Below are positions 34,947-44,771 of a stretch of 64,000 nucleotides of DNA, one piece after another (the first letter of the stretch is position 1; the number at the start of each line of letters is the position of its first letter). Made by a program: the position numbers and the translations under genes. Source of the stretch: Volutella citrinella (taxonomy: Eukaryota > Ascomycota > Sordariomycetes > Hypocreales > Nectriaceae); NCBI GenBank assembly GCA_034401135.1, contig JAWZSP010000006.1:3658001-3722000 (forward strand), in the 5' to 3' direction. Under the pieces are notes generated by a model. The model was given only the letters and a program-made list of their open reading frames with translations. It made no database searches and was not told the DNA's origin.

Positions 34947-37925
34947 CTACTTGGGGTGGCGATATGGGCATGCAAAGTCGATACAATCTGTACCGGAACG
35001 ACACTCGATCGCTTGAGCAGAATGCCTGAGCCCACAACCATCGCCTGGGCAGTCGTGAGGCCGGTTACAGGCTGCAACGGGATGTGAGAAGGCACACTCA
35101 ATATTTTTGCAGCCGGCTCCGTATCGGCATTTGGGCAGCTTGCCTGGACTTGGGCCCGAAGAAGAGGGCGAGCTTCGTCGACCCTTTACACCGGGGTGTC
35201 TGAAGGGACATGCTGTCCTGCTGCACTTCTCTGCGAATCGACAGACTAGGTTCGGGTGTCTGCGAGTGCAGCTCTTGTTGTTGCAGTTGCCGCCCTGGCG
35301 ACAAGCGGGCGTGGGATGCTTGAACGGGCACTCCATGGAAGGGCATGTCTCCTTAGAACGACAGTCAGGGACGGTCACCGACGTCTCAACGGCCGATTTG
35401 CCGTCGGTGATACCATTCCGGTGCTCCGGGCAGAGGCGAGGCCATATCTGGCTCTGTGACTCGTAAAAGAAGCGCGACACGTCGAACTCGTGGGGAGGGC
35501 CCTTGGCAGTGCAGACAACTTTTGTGAACCTATGCAGCTCGCTCCAGCATTGATCGCACCAGCGGTATCCGGGAAACTCATCCGACGTCTTGGCTTTTGC
35601 GGTGCGCACAATCTTGCTGCACAGCTTGTTGGCGCAACATATCATCATGTTGTCTGTCTGCACCTCGTCCGGCCAGGCCGTCCTGAAATCAAATCTGCCA
35701 GTTTCAAACATGGAGCTGTTGCTCTTCAAGCCCAGCATACTGCAAACTGCGTTGCATTCATGTGTAGAGAAGAAGAACAAGAAACCATTGTTGTTTATGT
35801 TGGTGCCTGTGAGTCTGAATCGATCCTCGTCGAGACTGTGGATGCCGGGATCGGTCAGTACTCGGCCCACGCCCTGGAGGTCACAGACGAGAAATCGGCC
35901 CCGGGAGCGCTCGAAGGTGAAGTGGGAGAAGGCTTGGGCAGCCATGGAAATTGGATGCGTCGGGTTGTCCTTGTTTACCCAGCCCCTGTCAGAACTGTAC
36001 TTGACATACTTGCCATCAATGAAGGGCTCAAGCGAGAGGCAATTGCTGGCCGGGCCCTTCCGGCGCTTCCCTGGTCCTGATTTTGGCCTCAGACATGTGA
36101 CAACGACAAAGTCCAGCGAGTATTTCTCAGGAAGCAGCGAGTTGAACTCAAGCGCGAAGGCCTTGCAGAAGGCCTGGCAGCGCATGTCCTCGATTAGGTG
36201 GGCAAGCTTCTTCCCCTGGCCCTTGTAGGCCTTGACTACCAGGTGATTCCGCGAGGCCTCGGATTGGGCATAGGAAGCGGTCCGAAAGGCTCCTTGGGCA
36301 AACGGTTGACTCCGCTTGAGCACGGTGAGGTCGGTGGTGTTGATCCGGATATTGTCGTCATGGTCCATCATCTCGTCAAGAGTGCTGTGCCCGTGTGCCA
36401 CTACATCGGTTGTGAATGCCTCGAGATCAAGTACCTCGTCTAGCCAGCCAGGGTCGTCCCACAGGGGAGGAGAGGTCTCCAGACTGACTGCGTCATCGTC
36501 ATCCTCTGAACCTTCGCCAATCACCGTAAGGTGACTGGGAGGTACTCCGGTGCGCCTCCTCGCCTCACACATCTTGGACAGGGGTGTCGATACGGACTGA
36601 GAGGCTGAGGTGGTAACGATCTGTACGACCAGGTGCTTGAGGGCATCAAACGAGACACCAAGATCAAACTCGTTGAACTGGATATTGCTTTGGGCTGACG
36701 GGCGAGACTGGTCCCAGCCTTGAAAGCCAGGGTCCTGGCGAGTGCTGGAGGCCGAAGCGTGATATGAGTTGGACGGGTGCAGCTTGCAATAAGGCGACTG
36801 GGCTGCATATGCCTGGAAGAAAGTCCAAGCCATGAGGTCGGTTGAGTTGTTCACACGGAGAAGGGCATAGTTGATGCGTTGCGAGATGAGCCGTTGGAGG
36901 ATCATGTCATGAGTAAGGCGATGTGGCTCGCTTCCGGGCACGATATAACGATCCCGGCGGTAACCCAGAGTATGCAAGGTATGCCCATGCGGCGGCGCAT
37001 CGGTGATGTGTATGATACATCGCGTGGGGAGTTTCCACGAGGCATGGATGGCCTGCCAGAGACCACCAAGAACATCCTCTGGTGCGTCGCCTCCGCCATG
37101 TGCCGTGAGCCCGTCCAGAAAGTAGCGAACCTGGCCAGCGTCGGGGGTAAAGTCGAGAGGTTGAATATGGGGGTGGTCGTCATGGTCCTTGTAGCCGACC
37201 ACAGCGACCCGAACCTCAGTCTGGTGGAAGAAGGACTCTCTGATCTGCTGCATGATGTCAAGGACTTGGTTCTTTGCCGCATCGATGTATGGGCCCATGG
37301 AACTGGTCGTATCAATGAGAAACAGAACATCGGCGGAGCAGGTGTTCTTGAAGATGCCAGCGCTGGATGGGGTCAAAGTGGCAGCCTTGACACTTCTGGT
37401 CTGGTTTTGGATGCTCATCAATCGAGATGCTACCTCCTGGGCAGAGACGGTGGCTTCTCCCTCTCGCTTTATGCGCATCTTGACACGTTTCTTGTTTTCG
37501 GACTCAATCTTTTTTATCCGACGCTGCTCGGCTGGATGGATTGACTTAGGGCTTGGAACAAAGGACTTGTCAGGAGCGGTGTTGGATGACGGCGCCTGAG
37601 TGAAAGACGACGTAGCGGGGGAAGCAGGTGTGATGGTAGAGGATGATGTGTTGGTGAAAGCCGGCGTGATGATGGAGGGCGCCGTATCGGTGGGAGACGG
37701 CTGCTCCATGAGCGACAACTGCCCGGTCTTCTGCTCCATGTCGTAGATGTCAGGTTGCAACTGGTTCCACGGGAGCAGTAAGCTAGATCTGGGGAAGCTG
37801 AAAAGCGAAGGTGTCGGATCGGCCAACGAATTCCGGAGTCCTCCATACCCACCGTCCCTATTGAAGGAGGACCGGCTTGGTCGAGGGAATGACTCAGAAT
37901 GAGACGAAGGCTGACGGTATGCCAT
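34947..37925 (-). CDS. VWA / alpha-kinase / six CCCH zinc-finger protein
   Basis: 992 residues in one exon, counted from the ATG at 37925. Order: a Ser/Pro/Thr-rich N-terminus (1-130); a basic helix (about 131-175); a von Willebrand A domain (about 197-400, with DVLFLIDTTSSMG as the metal-site motif); an acidic linker; an atypical alpha-kinase domain (about 535-735); a C-x-x-x-x-C / C-x-x-C cluster (763-793); and six C-x5-C-x4-C-x3-H fingers (about 855-990). Alpha-kinase marks are VVKAYK (lysine about 565), LEPFIDGKYVKY, QAFSHFTFER, DLQGVG, an NxxxG loop and the zinc-binding THECNAVC, close to eEF2 kinase. VWA plus alpha-kinase is the layout of VwkA proteins. The fingers have the spacing of Nab2-type poly(A)-binding fingers. 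The frame stays open 89 codons further upstream without a clear reason to start there. GTAAAG at about 37998 and TAG/CAG acceptors before the ATG suggest a 5' UTR intron. Confidence 0.87.
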   Translation of the reverse strand: MAYRQPSSHSESFPRPSRSSFNRDGGYGGLRNSLADPTPSLFSFPRSSLLLPWNQLQPDIYDMEQKTGQLSLMEQPSPTDTAPSIITPAFTNTSSSTITPASPATSSFTQAPSSNTAPDKSFVPSPKSIHPAEQRRIKKIESENKKRVKMRIKREGEATVSAQEVASRLMSIQNQTRSVKAATLTPSSAGIFKNTCSADVLFLIDTTSSMGPYIDAAKNQVLDIMQQIRESFFHQTEVRVAVVGYKDHDDHPHIQPLDFTPDAGQVRYFLDGLTAHGGGDAPEDVLGGLWQAIHASWKLPTRCIIHITDAPPHGHTLHTLGYRRDRYIVPGSEPHRLTHDMILQRLISQRINYALLRVNNSTDLMAWTFFQAYAAQSPYCKLHPSNSYHASASSTRQDPGFQGWDQSRPSAQSNIQFNEFDLGVSFDALKHLVVQIVTTSASQSVSTPLSKMCEARRRTGVPPSHLTVIGEGSEDDDDAVSLETSPPLWDDPGWLDEVLDLEAFTTDVVAHGHSTLDEMMDHDDNIRINTTDLTVLKRSQPFAQGAFRTASYAQSEASRNHLVVKAYKGQGKKLAHLIEDMRCQAFCKAFALEFNSLLPEKYSLDFVVVTCLRPKSGPGKRRKGPASNCLSLEPFIDGKYVKYSSDRGWVNKDNPTHPISMAAQAFSHFTFERSRGRFLVCDLQGVGRVLTDPGIHSLDEDRFRLTGTNINNNGFLFFFSTHECNAVCSMLGLKSNSSMFETGRFDFRTAWPDEVQTDNMMICCANKLCSKIVRTAKAKTSDEFPGYRWCDQCWSELHRFTKVVCTAKGPPHEFDVSRFFYESQSQIWPRLCPEHRNGITDGKSAVETSVTVPDCRSKETCPSMECPFKHPTPACRQGGNCNNKSCTRRHPNLVCRFAEKCSRTACPFRHPGVKGRRSSPSSSGPSPGKLPKCRYGAGCKNIECAFSHPVAACNRPHDCPGDGCGLRHSAQAIECRSGTDCIDFACPYRHPK

Positions 37926-39678
37926 ACTGAACTTGTAGGAAAGACTGTATCCTAGTAAGGAATTTGATTTAATTGAGATGATGCAAAAAGCTAAGGGATA
38001 GAAGTCTTTACTTGTAGGACAACCATCGTTGGGGCAGCCTCTGCTTTTAAGTCTCATAGTCAACGGAGCTGAAGTGGAATGCTGACCTGGGTCTTGGCCT
38101 CTGAGCCACGGCGCTTCCAAGAGTGTTGCGAGAGGTTTCGTGGATGCTTGGCCTGCTGTCATCTCAGCCACGGCGCTTGAGATGGGCTGCACAGCAGTTG
38201 ACCAAGCGGCCCATATGAGAGACCAGGCTGTCGGCTACCCGGCAAATCGCTCAGGCCTGGCCAATGGCCGCCCGACCCATTTATGAAATGCCGAGTTCAA
38301 AAATAGCGCGGAATGAGACAAAAAAAACCAGAAATAGATTGAGGCTCAAACAGGATGACGGGCCGCATAGTTCAGACCGGGTTGTCGCCCTTCAAATAGA
38401 CGCCTCGGCCTCAATGCTCTACCTTGGCTAATTGCACCAAGCCCATTGGAATAGTCCACAGGAGAGGATCTCTACGTTTGTGCTCCTTCAGCCGCGAATA
38501 TGGATGCAACTGACGAGTTTCATGTGAGTGATACTGTCACATGGGTGGTAAATGAACCAAGAAGCCGCGACAACACCTGTGATGGTGACCGGATCCAGAG
38601 TGTCGTTAGTTTAGCGTGCAGCCGCACACTTGTAATAGATACTGAACTCCAGGAGCGAGTCGTTAGAATTGGCAGGGTGTGTTGGCGCTGGGCTCGGATT
38701 AGTAGTTTGGGTTGCTGGCTTGTCAGCACAGGGTTATGGGTAGGATTAGGCATTGCCTCTCGCAGGGCATCCAGAAGTGTCGTGGCTCAGAGGTCGAGAA
38801 CCGCGGTGATTGAGTGATTCGGCAAAGAAAGGCGTGAATTTAATAGATGAAATAGCTCCAGTGCCAACATGGTTTGCCGAATGCCGGAACTAAGGCTGGA
38901 TGGAGGCTGTCAACGAGGACAGTGGCAAGACAATGTTAGAGTACTCTCCGCGGATGACGGAATTGACAGAATCGATGATGTGCAAGCTTGGCTTCCAAGA
39001 AAGACCAAGGGATACCCTGCTTCTAGCACCAGGAAAAAGGATGGGTCGTGAAAAGTGTGTGTGGAAGTGAAGAAACGAGGTTGCGCCTGCCTAGTCAAGC
39101 GATTCCGGCACCGAGGGAGACAAGTTCCCCATCACCATAACTCTACGTCATGCAGCCATCCCACCTTACAAGCCTACCAGAGGGATCAAGACTATTTGTC
39201 GGAATTTTCTGAGGGTGTAGAAACATAAAAACACAGAAACCATCGACAACCTCCTTTTGTAAGCGCTCTGGGGCCCCACCCAACGTTGGATTTGCCAACC
39301 ACGGTCTTGCAACGGATACCACGTACCTCAAAAACCCATGGAACGGGAATTCCAATGGCAAGTAAGCGGACCTTGGCATAAATATTTCAGAATCACTCAC
39401 TGAAGAACCAATACATACTGGAGATGCAGCGGATTGGATCATTTGGTGACTTGCAACTTACAGTAGATCCACTGAGTGCGCCCAGTGCGGGGTGAAAGCC
39501 TGTATGCCAGACTCAACAGGCAACCCCACTCACACACCAGAGCTTGCACCTGCACATTTCTTCTGCGGCATCAACGTCAACCAATGCGATAAGTAAACCC
39601 GGTCCCAGCTTGGGCCTCATCCATTCATTTCATTATCCCTCCATCGGTTCGCTCAATCAAATCACCCGCTACCCCATC
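37926..39678. other. divergent intergenic region
   Basis: Promoters of the VWA/alpha-kinase gene (-) and the SET gene (+). A 105-codon ORF starting at an ATG at 38500 has no recognisable motif and is not called. The SET frame is open back to 39544 but has no ATG before 39679. Confidence 0.5.
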
Positions 39679-41076
39679 ATGGGTTCCTCTGAGCGCATCA
39701 CCAGGCTCGTCGACTGGGCCACGTCCCATGGCGCCCAGCTGCATCCCTCTGTCGAGGTCTTTGAGGATCCTCAAACAGGCCTCTCATTCCGCGTCAAGCC
39801 TACCGCGGCCTCTGGGCCATCGCCCTCTGAGCCAGTTGTCAGCCTTCCAGCTTCTCTGACCTTGTCATACCTGAATGCACTGCCTGGCCGCGATTCGCAC
39901 GATCCGCAGCCCTTCCCAGGGGCTTTCGTTGCCAAGACGGCACCACACGTCATCTCGCGCTTCATGCTCATGAAGAACTTCATTTTCGGCCCGGACTCCT
40001 TCTGGTCACCTTACATCGATGCCCTGTCGCAGCCAGCAGATTCTGAGTCCTGGGCTCTCCCTCCCTTCTGGGATCAGGACGACGCTGAGCTACTTGACGG
40101 CACCAATATCGAAGTTGGTGTGGCCAAGATTCGAAACGACGTGAAACGGGAGTACAGCGAGGCCATCGACATACTCTCCGCGGCGTCCTGGTGTCCGGAA
40201 CTGCTCCCTCGTCTCACGCTGCGGTTGTACCAGTGGGCATACTGCATCTTCTCCAGCCGCAGCTTTCGGCCAAGTCTGGTCCTCGGAGCGAGCGACAGGG
40301 GCTCCTTGCCCGATGGAGTTGGCCTCGACGACTTCTCCGTCCTTTTGCCACTCTTTGATGTGGGAAATCATGACATGACCGCCGAGGTCCGATGGCAGCT
40401 CGACGAAGGGCGGCAATGCTGTGACCTTTTGGTTGCGAGGGAGTACAAGCCAGGCGAGCAGGTCTTCAACAATTATAGCATGAAGACCAATGCAGAGCTG
40501 CTGCTTGGGTATGGGTTTATGATTCCTGCGACTGACGCCCTGCACAACGACTATGTCCACGTCCGCAAGCGCCAGGCCCCCACGGCCAAGGTGACGGAAG
40601 AATACTACATCTCGCTGCGCCCAGTTTTGCACCCTAGCTCACTACTTGCACGCACCAAGCAAGAGGTCCACCTTAGCGAGTCGACCAAGATCCTAGGCGC
40701 ATTTCAGCATGTCCAACACGACATGGCCTGGGACATTTTTTGCACCATTGCCCCCGCAGAGCAACACGCCGAGATCATCGCCCTCGACGACCAATCTCTC
40801 CAGGGAGAGGCAGCCGAGGTTGCGCGGCGAGACAACTTCTTCGCCGGCAAGGTCACCGAGGCGGGTGCCATGTTCCTCCAGCAGACTGCGGCCATTATAC
40901 AGCACAAGGTGCTGCAGGAACTGGAGCGCCTAGACGAGACAGACGTGGAGATTGTTGGCGGCGATGCACTGACGAAGAACCAAAGACTAGCACTAGACTA
41001 CCGGGCACAGTGTCGGCGTGTCTTGGAGAGTACGCTGGAGGCTATGGAAACGGATGGGCTATTTAGCGACTCTTGA
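39679..41076 (+). CDS. SET-domain protein lysine methyltransferase (Rkm/SETD6-like)
   Basis: 465 residues, single exon. N-terminal half-SET: ITRLVDWATSHGAQLHPSVE and VVSLPASLTLSYLNAL. Then comes the split SET insert, then the C-terminal SET core with VGNHDM (the NH motif that contacts S-adenosylmethionine) and EYKPGEQVFNNYSMKTNAEL with LLGYGF. A helical substrate-binding domain follows (about 330-465). This is the SET/Rubisco-LSMT layout of Rkm1-4, SETD3 and SETD6, which methylate ribosomal proteins or other non-histone targets in cytosol or nucleus. The substrate cannot be read from sequence. The start is the first ATG in frame. The stop lies only 46 bases from the stop of the convergent hydrolase gene, so their 3' UTRs almost certainly overlap. 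Confidence 0.85.
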   Translation: MGSSERITRLVDWATSHGAQLHPSVEVFEDPQTGLSFRVKPTAASGPSPSEPVVSLPASLTLSYLNALPGRDSHDPQPFPGAFVAKTAPHVISRFMLMKNFIFGPDSFWSPYIDALSQPADSESWALPPFWDQDDAELLDGTNIEVGVAKIRNDVKREYSEAIDILSAASWCPELLPRLTLRLYQWAYCIFSSRSFRPSLVLGASDRGSLPDGVGLDDFSVLLPLFDVGNHDMTAEVRWQLDEGRQCCDLLVAREYKPGEQVFNNYSMKTNAELLLGYGFMIPATDALHNDYVHVRKRQAPTAKVTEEYYISLRPVLHPSSLLARTKQEVHLSESTKILGAFQHVQHDMAWDIFCTIAPAEQHAEIIALDDQSLQGEAAEVARRDNFFAGKVTEAGAMFLQQTAAIIQHKVLQELERLDETDVEIVGGDALTKNQRLALDYRAQCRRVLESTLEAMETDGLFSDS

Positions 41077-41122
41077 ATGAATCTATACCCTGTCCGGCCA
41101 AAGGAGAGAAGCAAAGAGGCGT

Positions 41123-42562
41123 CTACTTTCCCCCGAGAGCCTCGTACACTGCCAGCTCCAGTTCGTTCCACAGACGCTGTGCGACTGGGTCACCAAACGG
41201 CTGCACGTTGATGATCATGGCTGCCGCGATGCCCGTCTCTCGATCGATCCACTGTGACGCAGCCCAGGGGTCAGCTCTTGTTTGCCAAGTGTTGTCGCAT
41301 GGAATGGAAGTTTGGATCAGGACTTACCCAGCGGCTGTTACACATACCACTCCACGTCAAGCTGCCCTTGCGACGCTTGCCTGGCACGTCGTCCATGTTG
41401 AGAATGCCGCTTAGCCCGTGGTTGAGCAGCAAGCCCGGGGGGAACTCGGGCGCGAATCCCAGCGGGAAGAGCTGGTAGGCAATCATATTGAGCATCCCGC
41501 TCTGCTGTTCGTTGAGCTGGGGCGTAAACATGAGCTCCTTGGTCTCGTCGCTGACGAGCTGACCGCCGAGCAGGCCGCGAAAGAAGATGGCGTAGTCGTG
41601 CGCCGTTGAGAAGAGCCCGGCGCCGCCGCTCTCAATCTCGTGCTCGGTCCCTGGGACGAAGACGTCCTGGGCCATGGTACCGATCTTGGGCTCCGCGGCC
41701 GGCGTTGGGCCCTCGACGAGCGACCCGTCCTCCAGACGGCCTGCGGTTTTGACAGTGCGGGCAGCTGTGTGCGGCAGCTCTGCCGGCCAGAACCCCGTGT
41801 CCTGGATGCCGAGAGGGTCGAAGATGTTCTGCTTGGTGTACTCGCTCAGCTTCTGGCCGGTGACCACTTCGAGGACCTGGGCGGCCCAGTCCATGGCGGC
41901 CCCGTAGTACCATCCTTCACCCGGCGCGAACTTCAGAGGATACGTGAAGCCCTCGCGACTCCAGTGCAGGTTGGTCGTTTTCCGGCCAACTGAGTTGACC
42001 CACTTCATGAGATCGGGATCCGCGAGCTCATAACCCAGGCCAAGGGTGTGGGTGAGAAGGTGGCTGATGCCGTTAGCCATGACAGATAGATACGGAGTAG
42101 TTTGGGTGCGCTCACCGCATCGTGATGGGCTTGGTATTGAGTTCAATAATGGGTTTGTCGCTGTCGTCGAATCCTCGCAGTATCTCCATGTTCTGAAGTT
42201 CTGCGACCAGCGGGCGAACGTCGTCATCGAGGCGGATAAGCCCCCGCTCAACGAGCTGCATCAACGCTGTGGCGGTGACTATCTTGGTCATGGATGCTAC
42301 CCATCCAAACGTGCGGTCGTTGAATGGCTTTGCATCTGGTCCGGGCCCGACACGGCCGGCCGAGCCAGAGTAGATGATGTCTGTTGCGGGGTTGTCAGCG
42401 TCGCTCTTACACGCATGCTGAGGGAGCGACGGGCGTCAAAGGTTGAGGACCGTGAGTCAAACCTTTTTCATCGACGACGACGAAAGCGGCCCCAAACAAC
42501 TTGTCCTTTGTATCATCGCCTTGCGCGACGTACGATTGCAGAATTGCGTCGAGTTTCTCCAT
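41123..42562 (-). CDS. beta-lactamase-fold serine hydrolase (class C / LovD-like)
   Basis: 409 residues from four exons: 42562-42463, 42380-42116, 42063-41328 and 41251-41123, with introns 42462-42381, 42115-42064 and 41327-41252. The nucleophile motif S-x-x-K is clear after splicing: WVASMTK, Ser63 and Lys66. The second motif is YYGAAMDW (Tyr general base), where a class C enzyme would have YxN. The N-terminus MEKLDAILQSYVA resembles the start of fungal transesterase/esterase members of the family. No signal peptide is seen, so it is likely intracellular. Relatives include esterases, acyltransferases of polyketide pathways (LovD) and carboxypeptidase-like enzymes; the substrate is unknown. 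Neighbours do not include a polyketide synthase within this window. Confidence 0.87.
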
Positions 42563-42956
42563 GGCGTCGAGGCAGGCGATGGGTGGTGGGTGATGAATGA
42601 GAAGCTAGATGATTTGTCTGAAGCTTATGTGAGATGGCAGGTACTTTCCTAGAGGGATGGCGACGTCGGATTAGTAACCGCCCAACGCGACGGCCCGGCT
42701 CTTGCTGATCTTATACACAACTGACAATATGGGAGGGCACGGATGGACTGTTGGCTGACGAAAAGGTCATCATTTTATGTTGTATTCGTGAGTTCGGAGG
42801 CTAAGACCAAAGGTCAAAGCAACCCAGAAAGTCCGGGGAGCATCATGACAGTAGCATTCTCCAAGAAACGCCAGGTCTAGTCGTCTCATCGTATCTCATG
42901 CATGTATTCTAAAGTACAATTGCAGCGCCGGCACTGCGCAACGGGAAGTCCTTTGA
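42563..42956. other. intergenic, hydrolase promoter and MBL gene 3' flank
   Basis: About 0.4 kb between two genes in the same orientation (-). No distinctive element. Confidence 0.5.
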
Positions 42957-43940
42957 TTACTTGATATTACTTTCCACCTCCCCGTCGACCCACACCACGA
43001 TGTTGGTCGGCGGGTCGTCCAAGCCAAAGAAGAACTGTCGGATGTTCTCGTCCGTGTATCGAATGCTGAAGTGTGTCAAGATGAACGTAGTCCGCGGGTG
43101 CGTCCGAACAACGGGCTCCAAGTCCGCCCAGAGAGTGTGTTTTGTCTTGACGGCCTGGGCCCTGTGCTCCTCGTACAGGAAGCTGCACTCGGTGATGACG
43201 ACCGGGATGCCCTGCTCCAGCCACTCGGGGCCAGCGGCCAGCGTCGCAGCGGTGGTGTCTCCCAAGAAGGCAAACATGGGCGCCGAGTGCATCGCCGTGA
43301 TTTCGGTGCCGGACTGGCGCAGGGCCTTGAGCTCGTGGCCGGGGCGGGAGACGAATTCAGGTTTCAGGCGGTTGCTGGTGATGGCGAAGACGTAGCCAAC
43401 GCAGGGGACCGAGTGGTCGCATTCAAAGGCCGTGGCGGTCATGTTCTTGGTCCTCCGCAGCTGCACCGTGTCACCGTGCTGGACGCCGTGGGTGATGTGC
43501 GTGTTGAGCCACTGATTTCGATCTGCTGAGCCGTTCTCAATTGGGGGAAGCTCGACGCCCACGCCACGCACGGAGTCATCGGCCGAGACGAGGCCGCCGA
43601 GGTTGAGCAGGGTGTTGGCCAGGAGGAAGTCGTCAAGCACCTTGACCATCTCCCGCGGGCAGTAGATGTCGGGGGGGTCCTCGCGCTTCACAAACGCCGG
43701 GGCCAGGAGCGTGTGGTCGTTGTGCCCGTGCGTGAGAAAGACCTGCTTGGGCCGCAGCTTGTTGACGCACAGGCCGGCGTCCAGGAGCAGGTTGAGCTGG
43801 GGTATGACAAAGGACGTGTGCCATGCAGCCCGCGACTTGCCCGTCAGAACGATGTGGCTGTAAGGCTTTGGGAACCGCCACTCGAGCACCTCGGAGCGCG
43901 TCGATTGCGGCAACGGCGTTGCAAATGATAAATCTGGCAT
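42957..43940 (-). CDS. metallo-beta-lactamase-fold protein, RNase Z-like
   Basis: 327 residues, single exon, ATG at 43940. The metal motif HGHNDH (residues 71-76) follows a hydrophobic strand (QVFLTHGHNDHTLL). Further ligands of the RNase Z type are present: HSAPMFAFLGDTTAAT (Asp), VVITECSFL (Glu) and FILTHFSIRY (His). This order and the FSxRY element fit tRNase Z/ElaC-like proteins or the related arylsulfatase-like MBL group. The long-form nuclear/mitochondrial tRNase Z of fungi is about 800-1000 residues, so this small protein is a paralogous type, not the main tRNA 3'-end processing enzyme. The substrate is unknown. Confidence 0.83.
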   Translation of the reverse strand: MPDLSFATPLPQSTRSEVLEWRFPKPYSHIVLTGKSRAAWHTSFVIPQLNLLLDAGLCVNKLRPKQVFLTHGHNDHTLLAPAFVKREDPPDIYCPREMVKVLDDFLLANTLLNLGGLVSADDSVRGVGVELPPIENGSADRNQWLNTHITHGVQHGDTVQLRRTKNMTATAFECDHSVPCVGYVFAITSNRLKPEFVSRPGHELKALRQSGTEITAMHSAPMFAFLGDTTAATLAAGPEWLEQGIPVVITECSFLYEEHRAQAVKTKHTLWADLEPVVRTHPRTTFILTHFSIRYTDENIRQFFFGLDDPPTNIVVWVDGEVESNIK

Positions 43941-44771
43941 AGCTCTGTTCGTCTCGGGGTGCTGTGTGGTTTGTATGGTTGGAGGGATGTGTTAGGAGAA
44001 GCAGAAGGAGGAATGGGAAGAAAAGTCGCTGTTCTTATACATGGCGGCTGTGATTGACAGCTCGAAGGTGCAGGTTGCCTCAATTCACGAAAGGCTATCC
44101 GTGTACTCAGGTGCAAGTCACCCGGCGGCCGCTACTCAATTAGCAGCCGTTTAGTCGTTAGCGCACTCGCCCTGTGAGTCAGCCCGGCCGGAGACGTGAG
44201 TGCCACGAAACGTTGATGGCCCTGGGCCGTTAATTGACCAACCATGGACGAGTTCAGGGTCTAAATTTATTGCACTGGCCAGGGGCTGGTTGATTTCGGC
44301 TTCCATTGAATTTCCGTGGCGGTAGCAGAGCAGTTGATAGGGCTGAATCTCGATATGCCAGCACGAGCCCAGACGGGAAAGGCGCCCGTAGTGGGCAGAA
44401 CCCCCGTCGCGAGCATCTTATCCAGGCAGCCCTCCCTGGTGGGTTCCGTAGGCGTTCTTACTAGGCACTCTCAACACCGTCGAACATCTATGCCTGGGTC
44501 TTTTTGTTCCTTAAGTCGTCTTTGAAATTGCCTCACCTTGCACTCAGTCCCTCGAGGCTAAGACTGTTCACTGTTCGTAGGCATCTATTCTGACTCTGCC
44601 AACGTAGACCTGCTGCTACACAGCCCCGGTGCCTTCACTTCTGGTCACACAACGCTGCCTTTTGCTACGCCTCAGCGTGAGAGTTCTTTGCTTGACCCGA
44701 CAAAACTCTCCATAACCACCGACGAACTGAAATACTTTGGCCTCATCTCACTTCCCTGTCCAGCCTCCACC
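43941..44771. other. divergent intergenic region
   Basis: 0.8 kb promoter region shared by the MBL gene (-) and the Nudix gene (+). No clear coding sequence. Confidence 0.5.

Noticed and set aside
37926..38192. 89-codon N-terminal extension of the VWA/alpha-kinase protein
   Set aside because: Composition differs from the rest, and it includes a likely 5' UTR intron (GTAAAG to CAG/TAG). The ATG at 37925 starts a typical polar N-terminus.
38500..38817. 105-codon ATG-initiated ORF on the plus strand
   Set aside because: No motif, no signal peptide, Arg/Ser-rich by chance composition, overlapped by an ORF on the other strand, and placed within a divergent promoter.
39544..39678. 45-codon N-terminal extension of the SET protein resembling a mitochondrial presequence
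   Set aside because: The extension begins with TTG, and no ATG occurs in it before 39679, so it is more likely leader sequence.
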